Source: Myxocyprinus asiaticus (Eukaryota; Chordata; Actinopteri; Cypriniformes; Catostomidae). Taken from it: DNA of 64,000 nucleotides. The notes under the pieces were generated by a model. That model ran no database searches and was not told where the DNA came from. It saw only the letters and a list, made by a program, of their open reading frames with translations. Of this stretch, positions 23,793-36,788 are shown in pieces; position 1 is the stretch's first letter; each line of letters starts with the position of its first letter. The DNA lies in assembly GCF_019703515.2 (NCBI RefSeq), contig NC_059365.1, positions 35,917,501 through 35,981,500 of the forward strand. The letters are read 5' to 3'. A program made the position numbers and the translations under genes.

Positions 23793-24871
23793 ATGGTGCA
23801 CCATCTGGCACCTGTGACCAGACCTCTGGAATCTCCATGTCTGGCCCCTGGATGGGACACGGAAGACCTTAGCGGTCTACCACCCATGGTGGTAGACATG
23901 ATCACTCAGGCTAGGGCCCCCTCTACAAGGTGCCTGTATGCCTTTAAGTGGCGTCTGTTCGCTAAGTGGTGTTCTTCCCAACGTGAAGACCCCAGAGATT
24001 CGCAGTCAGATCGGTTCTTTCCTTCCTGCAGGAGAGGTTGGAAGGGCAGCTGTCCCCTTCCACCTTGAAGGTGTATGTAGCCGCTATAGCAGCACACCAC
24101 GACACAGTGGACGATAAGTCCTTAGGGAAGCAGGACCTGATCATCAGGTTCCTGAGAGGCACTAGGATGTTGAATCCCTTCAGACCGCGCCTCGTACCCT
24201 CATGGGACCTCTCTTTTGTTCTTCAGGGTCTACAGAGAGCCCCCTTTGAGCCTTTGCAGTCAGCTGAGCTTAAGGCACTCTCCTTGAAGTCTGCCCTCCT
24301 GACTGCGCTCAATTCCATCAAGAGGGTAAGAGACCTGCAAGCGTTCTCTGTCAGCGAAACGTGCCTGGAGTTCGGTCCAGGCTACTCTCACGTGATCCTG
24401 AGACCCCGACCGGGCTATGTGCCCAAGGTTCCCACCACCCCTTTTAGGGACCAGGTGGTGAACCTGCAAGCGCTGCCCCAGGAGGAGGCAGACTCAGCCC
24501 TGACGTTGCTGTGTCTGGTGCGTGCTTTACGCATCTATTTGGATCGCACGCAACGTTTTAGAGTCTCTGAGCAGCTCTTTGTCTGCTTTGGTGGACAGCG
24601 GAAAGGAAGCGCAGTCTCCAAGCAGAGGATCGCCCACTGGCTCATTGACACCATAAATATGGCATATCACGTCCAGGACGTGCCACCCCCGGTAGGGCTA
24701 TGGGCCCATTCTACCAGGGGTGTAGCTGCCTCCTGGGCCTTGAACAGGGGTGCCTCTCTAACAGACATTTGCAGAGCAGCGGGCAGGGCAACAGCCAACA
24801 CCTTTGTGAGGTTATACAATCTCCGGGTGGAACTGGTTTTGTCCCGTGTAGTGGCACGCACAACCAGGTAA
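23793..24871 (+). CDS. DIRS tyrosine recombinase; catalytic core open, N-terminal arm frameshifted
   Basis: The recombinase would integrate the circular DIRS DNA. The N-terminal SAM-like arm (PPMVVDMITQARAPSTRCLYAFKWRLFAKWC) lies in the frame 23793-24068. A frameshift near 24030-24060 joins it to an uninterrupted 277-codon frame at 24038-24871. Within that frame the catalytic residues of the family are visible: Arg in SIKRVRDLQAFSV (about 24320), His and Arg in WAHSTRGVAASWAL (about 24705), and the nucleophile Tyr in FVRLYNLRVEL (about 24815). TAA-like termination follows TTR at 24869-24871. The core length is normal. Whether protein is made is doubtful, because the upstream arm is out of frame. 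Confidence 0.88.
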
Positions 24872-25484
24872 GTCCGGGACAGCCGGCCAGGTGTATCGCT
24901 TGCGCATAGCGCCTTTCACCTCCCCTGAGCTGAAGACGTGCGCTGTTAACTCCCAGTAGTGTTCACAAACTGTGTTCCCTGGTTGATTTCCTCCGAGCCC
25001 TGTGGCAGACAAGTTTGCAGAGAGACTCGCTGCCGGCTCAGTACACGTGCTAACTAAGCCCTGTACTGGGGTAGGTGCTCCGCATGTGGTGGTTCCCCGT
25101 AGGTAACCCCATACGACGTATATCTTCCGCTAATTTGTTTCCCTGTTGGCAAACTGCGTATTCCTTGGGCAGAGGCCCCTCTGGGTGGGGTGTGTTCTCC
25201 ACGGTGTCTTCCCCTTGGGCTGGTGACCTGGTGGGCCCAGTCGGTTAATCCCCCTTTTTTTAGGGAGTGGAAAAAAAGGGGATAAGAGGCCATGACTGGG
25301 CTAGCCCGTCTCTATCTTTTGGGTAGTCGACTTGTCCCCAAAGGGCCGTTCGACACTCATAACTGTGTTGGGGGAGGTTACGTGTCGGCCTGGTGCACTG
25401 GCTAGGAGGCACACAGTGGTCTGCCCATCACACACCGCCAGTTCACGTAACACAGTTCAGCCAGTTGCTGCGTTTTTGTATAGG
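24872..25484. other. DIRS 3' non-coding region
   Basis: About 0.6 kb lies between the recombinase stop and the internal complementary region. A short C/T and A/G stretch (CCCCCTTTTTTTAGGGAGTGGAAAAAAAGGGG, about 25250-25281) is self-complementary and could form a hairpin. No coding potential. Confidence 0.6.
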
Positions 25485-25594
25485 GACCCCTAGTGTCACT
25501 ACATCGACACAACGTCGAGTGAGTGACAGATAGGGAACGTCCTGGTTACTTGTGTAACCTCCGTTCCCTGATGGAGGGAACAAGATGTTGTGTC
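25485..25594. repeat. DIRS internal complementary region
   Basis: The first half (GACCCCTAGTGTCACTACAT to GTGACAGATAGGGAA, 25485-25537) is the reverse complement of the left terminus at 19839-19890. The second half (GGTTACTTGTGTAACCTCCG to GATGTTGTGTC, 25543-25594) is the reverse complement of the right terminus at 25811-25860. A region matching both outer ends is the diagnostic DIRS feature thought to template end completion during circle formation. Confidence 0.9.
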
Positions 25595-25654
25595 CCTCCT
25601 GCCACAACGCTGAACTACCCGCTGAAATGGCCGGGACCTTGTCTCTGCTCCTCA

Positions 25655-26516
<862 letters not shown>

Positions 26517-26558
26517 GATGTCAAGCAAAGAGGCACTGACTTTGAAGGTAGGCCTTAA

Positions 26559-27062
26559 AGAGCACCTATTATGGTTTTTAAACATGCCTAATTTTGTTTT
26601 AAAGGTCTCATACAATAGATTTACATGCATCCAAGGTCAAAAAATACATACCTTTTTTCCCCAGTGTCAAAAACGACTCAATGATCCGTTCTAAAGGATT
26701 AATTCCAAACTCCTTCTTTCAGAGACCCTACTCTGTTCTGATTGGTCAGATGTCCCAGTCTGTTGTGATTGGTCTACCGCTTAGTGTAGTGTTTGAGGGC
26801 GGGTCAAAGCTGTTCGCGAGCAGCCAACGAAGACCAGAGGGTTTTTTTGTTACCAATTTATGTAGGTTAGTACAGGAAGTAAGCCTGGAATCACTAACGT
26901 CTCGTTTCGGGTGTTCAGAATCGGTTCTTTCTTTTGGGAGTCAATAAATCCATTTGTCGTGCACTTTGATTTTTGAAAATTTGCAGACTTTTTTACATTC
27001 ACAAACAGCTATTTAACACACTACATGAAAGGTAATATTTGAAAAACCATAATAGGTGCTCT
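26559..27062. mobile_element. TTAA-flanked MITE (piggyBac-like) with perfect terminal repeats
   Basis: TTAA at 26555-26558 and 27063-27066 flank the element. The ends AGAGCACCTATTATGGTTTTT and AAAAACCATAATAGGTGCTCT are exact reverse complements over about 21 bp. Length is 504 bp with no transposase. It sits in the 5' untranslated part of the Sleeping Beauty-type element, just upstream of the transposase start. The piggyBac assignment rests on the TTAA target only. Confidence 0.9.
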
Positions 27063-27419
27063 TTAAAATACATCCAAAGGTACACCTCCAATTCAGTACA
27101 TCTCCTATCAGAAGCTCATTGGCTAATTGCCTAAAGTCTTGACTTAATTTTCTGGAATTTTCCAAGCTGCTTAAAGGCACAGTTAACTTAGTGTATGTAA
27201 ACTTCTGACCCACTGGAATTGTGATATAGTAAATTAAAAGTGAAACAATCTGTCTGTAAACATTTGTTGGAAAAATTACTTGTGTCATGCACAAAGTAGA
27301 TGTCCTAAACGACTTGCCAAAGCTATAGTTTGCTAATATGAAATCTGTGGAGTGGTAAAAAAAAATAATTAGTTTTAATGACTTCAACCTAAGTATATGT
27401 AAACTTCTCACTTCAACTG

Positions 27420-27509
27420 CCTGCTCACTCATGTTTTCTTTCAAAATGGTACATATATTACCAATTTTCCAAGGGTATGCAAACTTTTGAGCACAACTGT
27501 ATATATATA
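27420..27509. repeat. Right-end fragment of another Tc1 family
   Basis: CCAAGGGTATGCAAACTTTTGAGCACAACTGTA is a Tc1-type terminal repeat ending in TA. It resembles the inverted form of the left end at 52555 (TGTGCTCAAATGTTTGCATACCC). It abuts the Sleeping Beauty-type right end, and the rest of the copy is absent. A short TA run follows. Confidence 0.6.
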
Positions 27510-27565
27510 TATATACACACACATGACAGTGGACAGTATAATATTTTGTGACATTATGTCACCTA

Positions 27566-29177
27566 CAGTGCATCCGGAAAGTATTCACAGCGCTTACACT
27601 TTTTCCACATTTTGTTATGTTACAGCCTTATTCCAAAATGGATTAAATTCATTATTTTCCTCAAAATTCTACAAACAATACCCCATAATGACAACTTGAA
27701 AGAAGTTTGTTTGAAATCTTTGCAAATTTATTAAAAATAAAAAATAAATCACATGTACATAAGTATTCACAGCCTTTGCTCAATACTTTGTTGAAGCACC
27801 TTTGGCACCAATTACAGCCTCAAGTATTTTTGAGTATGATGCTACAAGCTTGGCACACCTATTTTTGGGCAGTTTCTCCCATTCTTCTTTGCAGGACCTC
27901 TCAAGCTCCATCAGGTTGGATGTGGAGCATCGGTGCACAGCCATTTTCAGATCTCTCCAGAGATGTTCAATCGGGTTCAAGTCTGGGCTCTGGCTGGGCC
28001 ACTCAAGGACATTCACAGAGTTGTCCCGTAGCCACTCCTTTGATATCTTGGCTGTGTTCTTAGGGTCACTGTCCTGTTGGAAGATGAACCTTCACCCCAG
28101 TCTGAGGTCCAGAGCACTCTGGAGCAGGTTTTCACCAAGGATGTCTCTGTATATTGCTGCATTCATCTTTCCCTCGATCCTGACTAGTCTCCCAGTTCCT
28201 GCCGCTGAAAAACATCCCCACAGCATGATGCTGCCACCACCATGCTTCACTGTAGGGATGGTATTGGCCAGGTGATGAGCGGTGCCTGGTTTCCTCCAGA
28301 TATGACGCTTGCCATTCAGGCCAAAGAGTTCAATCTTTGTTTCTCATGGTCTGAGAGTCCTTCAGGTGCCTTTTGGCAAACTCCAGGCGGGCTGTCATGT
28401 GCCTTTTACTGAGGAGTGGCTTCCGTCTGGCCACTCTACCATACAAGCCTGATTGGTGGAGTGCTGCAGAGATGGTTGTTCTTCCGGAAGGTTCTCCTCT
28501 CTCCACAGAGAAATGCTGGAGCTCTGTCAGAGTGACCATCGGGTTCTTGGTCACCTCCCTGACTAAGGCCCTTCTCCCCTGATCGCTCAGTTTGGCCGGG
28601 CGGCCAGCTCTAGGAAGAGTCCTGGTGGTTCCAAACTTCTTCCATTTATGGATGATGGAGACCACTGTGCTCATTGGGACCTTAAATGCTGCAGAAACGT
28701 TTCTGTACCCTTCCCCAGATCTGTGCCTCGATACAATCCTGTCTCGGAGGTCTACAGACAATTCCTTGGACTTCATGGCTTGGTTTGTGCTCTGACATGC
28801 ACTGTTAACTGTGGGACCTTATATTGACAGGTGTGTGCCTTTCCAAATCATGTCCAATCAACTGAATTTACCACATGTGGACTCCAATCAAGTTGTAGAA
28901 ACATCTCAAGGATGATCAGTGGAAACAGGATGCACCTGAGCTCAATTTTGAGTGTCATGGCAAATGCTGTGAATACGTATGTACATGTGATATTTTTCGT
29001 TTTTTATTTTTAATAAATTTGCAAAGATTTCAAACAAACTTCTTTCACTTTGTCATTATGGGGTATTGTTTGTAGAATTTTGAGGAAAATAATGAATGTA
29101 ATCCATTTTGGAATAAGGCTGTAACATAACAAAATGTGGAAATAGTGAAGCGCTGTGAATACTTTCCGGATGCACTG
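27566..29177 (-). mobile_element. DD34E Tc1 element, copy A
   Basis: The ends CAGTGCATCCGGAAAGTATT and AATACTTTCCGGATGCACTG are perfect inverted repeats. TA duplications lie at 27564-27565 and 29178-29179. The inverted repeats are long (about 200 bp, with TTGCAAATTTATTAAAAATAA near the inner edge). The 1612-bp length is full size. The transposase is on the minus strand and broken. A sister copy lies inverted at 58282-59806. Confidence 0.95.
27780..28776 (-). pseudogene. Tc1 DD34E transposase, copy A (broken)
   Basis: The start at 28776 gives MKSKELSVDLRDRIVSRH, the usual N-terminus, with the paired HTH (SGEGYRNVSAAFKVPMSTV) and the GRP-like hinge RAGRPAKLSDQGRR. The frame runs to MRNKD and a stop at 28330. 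At that point a segment that in relatives encodes the WSDE box is missing, which removes the first catalytic Asp and shifts the frame. Downstream VKHGGGS, FQQDSDPK (second Asp) and [15 protein letters not shown] (Glu) are present. A TGA sits at the Arg of LGRRF, and the last part is open at 27780-28016, ending ASTKY. It is dead by deletion, frameshift and stop. Confidence 0.92.
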
Positions 29178-30140
29178 TAATTAATATTAATGAGCCAAGC
29201 TGATAAGATTGTTCCTACGTTCCTCCACCCCTGGATCTTAGCACACATTTTGCCATTGGTAACTAAATTGGTGCTACCCCATTTTTAAAAAGCACTAGCA
29301 CTGTGTTTATACATCACAAAGCGTTGCTAGATTCCCACAAAATAAGCCTGGAACTTTCACACAAGTTTCACACAATTTATCACACATCAGGAAAACGACT
29401 GTCCTCTAAGTGCACAGATCTCAACATTGAAATTCAGTATTGTTGGTTATATTTCCCAACAAATTCACAAATTCTCCTTATGAAGCAACAACAATAACTA
29501 GCTACCAAAAATCAGAAATTGTGGCCATGCTTTAGATTATTATGTTCTGCATCTGTGCACGGTTTCAAGGTTGGCCTGTCAACACTCTTTTTTCCAGCCT
29601 CCATCCAGAGGAAGTGGGGGGACTCCAGAGAAGAGATTTGCATGGCTTCATTGTTTTCCGATGTGAGTAATTTGAATGGGGTAGAGGGAACCGATAGAGC
29701 AGACACTCTATGTGAGCTTGTGCTAGGCAACAGCTGTCTTATCTCTATCCATTGTTTTTTATTTATTTTTTGTGACCAAATACCATAATGAATGTGGCAC
29801 AGGAAAGGAGATGTCATTGGAATGGAAACGAATTTGACAGTTGAGAAAATCAAAGTCACATTCTATTTGGGTTCGGTGTGTGTGGCGAAGACCGTCACTG
29901 CCTGGTCGGAGATCAGTCTGAGCATGTCTGGCTGTCATATGAGTCTCTTGTGTGTCTGCCGTTTACAAATGCTTGAGCCCCTGCCCACTCATATCATCTG
30001 CAACACACTAATAATTCACGACTAATCCTGCCCATATCAAATCAGAGATTAAATCCAATTTACAGCAGTAATCACTGGCGATCATTGAATTTATGGTTTT
30101 GGAACTGATAGAAGTGATACACACAAAACATTCCCCTTAA

Positions 30141-30286
30141 AGGAATAGTTCACCAAATCTGTATGACGAAAAAGGAGAAATTTTAAATGATGTACTAGTC
30201 GTTAGATGTTTTTATCCATGCAATTACAAAGAATGGGGACTGGATCAGTGTAAACCATGACAGAATTATCATTTATGGGTGAACTA
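30141..30286. mobile_element. Short deletion derivative of a TTAA MITE
   Basis: TTAA at 30137-30140 is followed by AGGAATAGTTCACC. The right side reads TGACAGAATTATCATTTATGGGTGAACTAT, then TTAA at 30287-30290. The ends match the larger copy at 32631-33294, so this looks like an internally deleted member of about 146 bp. Confidence 0.6.
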
Positions 30287-31337
30287 TTAATGCTGGAAAT
30301 AGAATTTTATAGAAATTATGTGCTCTCAGGATTAATCTGTGTTTCCAGTCAGTGTGTCAGCATAAACTCAACGAATCACTGTAATCTGCTCAAGAGGCCT
30401 GTGTTCTGAACCAAGAGCTGCCTGCATCTAAAGAGCCCTAAAAGCGGAGAGAGACGTGGTAGTTACATCTGACATGGTGCTGGTCAGGGGAAACAAGCAG
30501 GATGGGTGAGTCTATTCACAAGCCGTCTATTAGTTTTCGTTAGACTGTTCTGGGAACCTGTAGATTTAATGGCCACATTTGCCTCACACTTCCATGGGAT
30601 TGAGGCACTGCACAAAAGAGTGATCAGCTCCCATCCGTTTCAGCATGTCCACTCATTTACTCAACATGTAAATCCCCCCTCCTCAAGCCAAATCTACACC
30701 CTTGTGTCCACTTTATTTTTAACCATTCCAATTCTCAGACAGGCTGAAAAGTCTGCCAGATTAGGCAATGTCACTTTAGGGGACGTATTTTAAGAGCACA
30801 AGCATTATGCACAACGCAATGCCTCAAGTCATAAGTGCAAAGTCAGTGGGCATGGTCATGAAGTTTTGGTATTTTCGTTAAGTCTAGGCGCAAGTGGGTT
30901 TGGCAAAATCATCAGTGCAACTCGCAAACGGCGTGACCAAGTGCCATTTCATTCTGAGGTTCTTCTCTGGTTATTCAACATCTGCGTCCTATTATATATT
31001 CAATTCCATCAAGCACCAAAGATTTAAACAAAGACAGCACATTAACCTTTTCATGAGTAGGGTCTAAATTCCCGTGCAGTGCCCCCTGGAGTGAGTTATT
31101 TTTGAACGTGACACTGCACAGCTGGTAAAGGAGGACAGAGTGTAGATGAGTATTTTATTTAATTTAATACAAAAACATTTTTAAATACTGTATATAATAT
31201 AGTAAACGTGAACAAATGAGTTATGTCTGCTGTACTGTATTTGTTTTATTTATTAATTTTTTTATAGCTGTAAAAATAAAATGAATGAATAATATCAGCA
31301 CTCCGGTTTGCCTATATGCATGTTTGACTTCTCAGAC

Positions 31338-31339
<2 letters not shown>

Positions 31340-31379
<40 letters not shown>
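31340..31379. repeat. (TG)n microsatellite
   Basis: About 20 uninterrupted GT units. Confidence 0.97.
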
Positions 31380-31380
<1 letters not shown>

Positions 31381-31705
31381 ATGCACTATTGTAAACAGAC
31401 TTGGCTGCGTGCATCGGATAATCACACTCGATCAGCATGTTTTCACTGTGAATATACAAGTTTTAATCTGTTATCGTGGTGCTTTTGTGATAGTTTGGGT
31501 GTCTGTTTCAGAAAACAAACGTATTATATGCCTAAAAAGACTGTTTGAGTTGCTGTTTGTGTGAATGAATTCCACATCTGCACCTAATAAGTAGACATAG
31601 CTGCGTGCATGGGAAGATTGCACGTTTAGATGTGATGAACCAAAAATATTTCTACATTCAAATTACACTTCAAATGAAACGAAAATTTAATACAAATAAT
31701 GAAGT

Positions 31706-32124
31706 GGGGGCGTGGGTAGCTCAGCAAATAAAGACGCTGACTACCACACCTGGAGTCTCAAGTTAGAATCCAGGGTGTGCTGAGTGACTCCAGTCAGGCT
31801 TCCTAAGCAACCAATTGGCCCAGTTGCTAGGGTGGGTAGAGTAACCTCCTCGTGGTCGCTATAATGTGGTTCTCGCTCTCGGTGGGGTGCGTGGTGAGTT
31901 GTGCGTGGATGCCGCAGAAAATAGCGTGAAGTCTCCACACGTACTAGGTCTCCGCGGTAACACGCTCAACAAGCCACATGATAAGATTCGCAGATTGACT
32001 GTCTCAGATGCGGAGGCAACTGGGATTCGTCCTCCGCCACCCGTATTGAGGCGAGTCACTACGCCACCACGAGGACTTAGAGCGCAATGGGAATTGGGCA
32101 TGCCAAATAAAAAAAAATAAAAAA
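31706..32124 (+). mobile_element. tRNA-derived SINE, copy 1
   Basis: The head GGGCGTGGGTAGCTCAGCAA carries an A box (TAGCTCAGC), and a degenerate B box (AGTTAGAATCC) lies at 31761-31771. The long body has CCTAAGCAACCAATTGGCCC and TTGCTAGGGTGGGTAGAGTA, then CGTGGTGAGTTGTGCGTGGA. It ends CCAAATAAAAAAAAATAAAAAA. The same body is found inverted at 53083-53536. It looks like the cyprinid HAmo-type SINE; that name is from memory and unverified. Confidence 0.88.
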
Positions 32125-32630
32125 GGTTCCACTTTGGTGGAAGCCCATGGGAAGCTTTCTCGGTAGAGTCTATAGTGCTGTTTTCGGAATAGCATACTAC
32201 AATAGTCCTACCATTCTCTATACTTGTAGTTTTGGTAGCACAATGGCTCTAGCTATGACAATGTCATGGGTTTTCACTTTCTGATAGAATACTTTGAGTG
32301 CACTTGAAGTTGTTGTGGATAAAAATGTCTGCCAAATGCATACTTATATAAATATAATGGTGACCCTGTCGCAAGATTGATTTTGTGTGGTCACATTCAG
32401 AAATGTGTCGGAGTGCAATACATCGCCCAATTCATAAAGTTTTCTCTTTCAGGTCAACTACTGTGATGTTGTTTGGGCCAACAGTTTGAAGAGAATCTCG
32501 CTCAGCAAGTTAGCTCAACATGTTTATATTTAGTTTCCTGTAAAATAGCATCTGGTTTAATAGCACAGACATTTGAAGGTAACTCTGTCATCCCATTGAG
32601 TAATGTTTTGTTACTGCCAGAGCACGTTAA

Positions 32631-33294
32631 AGGGATAGTTCACCCCAAAATGAAAATTCTTTCATTATTTACTCACCCTCATGCCATCCCAGATGTGTAT
32701 GACTTTCTTTCTTCTTATTTTTAGAAGAATATCTCAGCTCTGTAGGTCCATACAATGCAAGTGAATGGTGATCAGGCCTTTGAAGCTCCAAAAAGGAGAT
32801 AAATTCAACATAAAAGTAATCCATATGACTCCAGTGGTTTAATCCATGTCTTCTAAAGCAATCCAGTTGGTTTTGGGTGAGAACAGACCAAAAAATAACT
32901 TTTTTCACTGTGCATTTAGCCATTGCAGTATATAGGCACGATCATGATTTCAAGCTTGATTCCTCTTTCAAGTGCTTGATGCATGCACAGAGCCCTAGAT
33001 GGGGCTATAGGAAGTGTAATCAAGCTTGAGTTATTTTTTTGGTCTGTACTTTTGGAACCAACTGGATCTCTTCAGAAGACACTGATTAAACCACTGGAGT
33101 CTGATGGATTATGTTTATGCTGACTTTATCTGTTTTTTGGAGCTTAAAAGGCCTGATCATCATTCACTTGCATTGTATGGACCTACAGAGCTGAGATATT
33201 TTTCTAAAAATCTTGTGTTCAGCAGAAGAAAGAAAGTCATACACATCTGGGAGTAAATGAAGACAGAATTTTAATTTTTGGGTAAACTAACCCT
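32631..33294. mobile_element. Fold-back TTAA MITE
   Basis: TTAA at 32627-32630 is followed by AGGGATAGTTCACCCCAAAATG. The right end is TTTTTGGGTAAACTAACCCT, and the right-hand TTAA has mutated. The two halves are extended inverted copies of each other (for example TTTGAAGCTCCAAAAA left and TTTTTTGGAGCTTAAAAGG right; CCATACAATGCAAGTGAATG and CATTCACTTGCATTGTATGG), so the whole 664 bp can fold into a long hairpin. No protein. Confidence 0.85.
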
Positions 33295-35800
33295 TTCCTT
33301 ACAGTATGTTCAACAGGACTGAAAGCTAACAATGCACTGGCCAACCATCCATGTCTGTGTTTGCATATTGCGTAAAGTATGTTTCTGGCCTTAACACGGT
33401 GCCACAGAATGTTTCTGCAACATGGAGAGCACAGACACAAATTTGTTTTAGTTTGAGTTTAGCATTGCAATTCGGGCCCAGCATTGACCATTGTGGCTTG
33501 TTAAGAATTGCTAAAGACAAAGTGCTGTTATTGATTACAGAGGTATCAATATAGTGGAGGACATAAAAGAAGCAGCAAACTTGACTAATACTCCACATTC
33601 ATAAACACACTTTGCAAGAGCTGACAAATCCCTTATAATATTTATTTCTTGCCATGGCCATGTTTGTTTTGACATTGAAGCATTATAATCTTGTTTACAC
33701 TGGCGGAGGTGACAGAAAATCGGGTGTTTCATGTATCACAGATATGATATTCTTAACCGCATCCACCCAATATTTAAAGCACAAACAGGAATGATTAATC
33801 AGATCACCATGGAGATATTGGATTCCTCCGGTTCTCTCCAATCGATACGCTCTTTTCTCAAAGGGGAAAGTTTGAGATTTCATTAACCCACTGGGAAACA
33901 CTTGACTGTGGTGGTTGAACCATTAGATGAGGTGAGAAAGGCCAAGTCAATTCTTTTGGCTACATCACGCATATTTCCTTCCGCTTGTCTATACTTCTCT
34001 TTTAGGGCTGTACTTTACCAAAGTGGTGATTAGGATTTATGGAGCAATAAACAGTAAATGTATTCAAAAAATGAACCCCCATTTTTTTACTGCCTCCCAA
34101 TTTCGATATATACTGTTTTGCTATTTGTTCAAACATGTTCCATCTTTCTTTTGTACAATATTCTGTAATTAATATCAGTTTATCTTGCTCTATGTCCTGC
34201 AAGCATATCTGCAGTATTGCATTGTTTATTCATGTTGAATTTGAATATGTTTCTCAGTCATGTTCAATTCTTAATGTGCCATTGTATAGTATCTAAAAGC
34301 TTTGACTTACTCTCTTCATGGAGATAATGACGCTTTCTGAGTAACTTATATATGGCATAGTAATCAGTCATTAGCTTTTTCATTTTCCATTCATCGCCAA
34401 GCCTTGTGATACATATACCACCTAAAGCATTGTTGTAAATCTGTGCTTTTAAATCAACATTCAAACTAATTGTACAAATCTGTTATTTGGTTCTCTAGCA
34501 GTATAATCTTACATGGGAATGTGTGTGTTTGTGCACTGGAGTTCATCATAAATTCTCCTGAATTTGTATTCCAAAAGGAACACACAGTTTCCAAAGAAAG
34601 TCCAAAGACAAATGTCTTACTAGCAAAATTTGTAAAACTTGCATTTGATCTGGGAAAATTAGCTCTAATGAAATGGTAGGAAAATAGAAGATGATCTTGT
34701 TGGTATATATATATATAGCTCCTCTGTTTTATTTCATTTAGTTTAACACAAATTTTAATGTGGCATGTGTACAGAGTGGCAAATATCCTTGAAGTTAAAT
34801 CTTTTCAATGGACAGAATGAAAGGGTTTTATTGTAGTTTTATAAATTGATTTCAAGTGCTACTTAAACCCTCTCCAAATCATGCATACAAGAGACAGTAC
34901 AGTCCCTCACAGTCACACTTTTTTGTCTTAACAACCTTGCAGGCAGTATTTCCTCTCCTCAGTCTTTCATCGATTGATTACCCTCTGTCCTCACCACAAA
35001 CCCACCAGACAGGGATAAAACACCAATGATTTCTTTGCTCTGCCATGTTGAGGTTCTGATTAACAGGCCATTGTCATTACATTTAACTGTATTTTAATGA
35101 AGAATGGCCTCAAATCAATGAAATTACATTGAATTTATTCCTTCTGTATTCTTGCAGATCTATGCAGTTACATCAGTGCAATCTGTCCTTTAATGTTCAC
35201 TTTAAAACATCATCATAAAGGTACTAAAATGCAATGCAAATAGTGGTTTTATATGTATCTTTATTAAGCATTATATTTAGCTTTATATTGTGTTAAATGG
35301 GTTGTTGATGCATAGGGTGTCCATGGACTATGATATTTTAGTTAAAAAGTTATATAAATGTATATTGGAAAGTGTATTTCTTGTGTCCCGTAATTGGTCA
35401 CCTTTTTAATCACATTTTTGTCTACACTAGTTCATTTTAAATGGTCCTGCAGTGTGACAAATACATTTTTAAAAGTAAAAATATTCCTTGTAGTCTCCCA
35501 GTTAATATGAAATCATAAAAGCTGCATGTATAATGGTGTTTAAAATAGTTTGAGATAGAGTATTGACCTGTTTCATGCGACATCACTATATGACCGCACC
35601 ACTTTGTGACCAAAACCCCAAACACCTTCAGTGTGGATGTGGCAAAAATCGGTGAAATATTTGTTTCTATATATTAGGCTTTATAAAGTGATACTGCTGT
35701 TTACTTAACAGAGCCAAAATGTTATTTTTCTTTTAATAAAGTTATATACCTGTATGATACATATGGCAAAAAAAAATTATATTTAACTTTCTGCTAAAAA
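33295..35800. other. Non-coding interval, nothing recognised
   Basis: AT-rich, with only short frames. Two minus-strand frames at 34002-34202 and 34264-34464 have protein-like composition but no motif I recognise. They may be decayed transposon debris or chance. Confidence 0.4.
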
Positions 35801-35808
35801 GCTTAAAC

Positions 35809-36780
35809 TAGGGATGTTCCGATACTGGTATCGGAATCGGGTCCGATATCACACTCATATACTCATACTCATGCTTGTAAAAATGCTCAGATACCAAAAG
35901 CCGATACCATCTGACATACAAATGTCATTACGTAAACACTCAGCGCACAAATTCTGATCACGTTATGTCCTAGTGAGATTATTTAACCACAAAAGCTGCA
36001 ATTTAATGAGAAAAATATATCATTTACTTTGCATATGCAGCACGATTCAAATGTGAGCAGAGCACTAGTGAATGTGTGGAGACAGTGTTGTGCCTCCTTG
36101 GCTCATATTGGGAAACACCACAAATTCACTTTGAAGCACGAGGCACATACAGAGTACATACTTATTTAATTAAATAGCCAACTTTTAGCAGTTTAATATT
36201 CACTTTGAGTCACATAGCACTGGCTTTTTCGGACTGAAAAGCTACTGTGATCACACAGAAGCACTTCAAAATAAAAGCTCTTTCAAAATAAAAGCTCAAT
36301 TTAAATAAAAAAATAAAAAAAGTATAACAGAAATATAATCACTATTGTAAAGTTATATAATATTTACTGTATTACTATTATACTAATGATAATAATAATA
36401 ATAATAATAATAATAAATCAATGGTAATTGTAATTTATTTAAGCAATATCTCACATCTGTGATGCTCTGTTATGCAGCAATTTATTTAACAAAATATAAT
36501 TCCAATGCAGTTGGATTGTGCTGTGAGGGTTTGTATAAAAGCACTTCATTTGATAAAAAAAAATAATACATTATGTTGAAAATGTATTGTTATATTTTCA
36601 TTTGATTAAAGTTTTAATTAATTTATTCATTCATTTATTTAAACACCATTTTGATGGTCAAATTTAAATAATCTGTAAAAACAAAATCAAACAGGTATCA
36701 GACTCGGTATTAGTGAATATCAGAAAGAAAGTATCGTTACACGTACTCATTCTTAAAATAATGGTATCATGACATCCCTA
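35809..36780. mobile_element. hAT-type MITE with 8-bp target duplication
   Basis: The ends TAGGGATGTTCCGATAC and GTATCATGACATCCCTA are inverted partners. The flanking 8-mers GCTTAAAC (35801-35808) and GCTAAAAC (36781-36788) match at 7 of 8. Further in, GGTATCGGAATCGGGTCCGA on the left faces CAGACTCGGTATTAGTG on the right. Length is 972 bp, AT-rich, with a TAA microsatellite (36390-36417) and no transposase. Confidence 0.87.
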
Positions 36781-36788
36781 GCTAAAAC

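Larger units (their letters stand above)
29180..31705. other. Mostly unrecognised non-coding interval
   Basis: No gene is recognised. It contains a small TTAA MITE (30141-30286) and a TG microsatellite (31340-31379), listed separately. The part at about 29560-30060 has balanced composition and no recognised repeat. The open frames there are short and lack domains. Confidence 0.4.

Noticed and set aside
28373..28795. Plus-strand open frames across Tc1 copy A
   Set aside because: Complementary shadows of the minus-strand transposase.
34002..34464. Two adjacent minus-strand frames of about 66 codons with plausible protein composition
   Set aside because: Stops between them, no recognisable motif, and no element ends around them; cannot be told from chance in AT-rich DNA.
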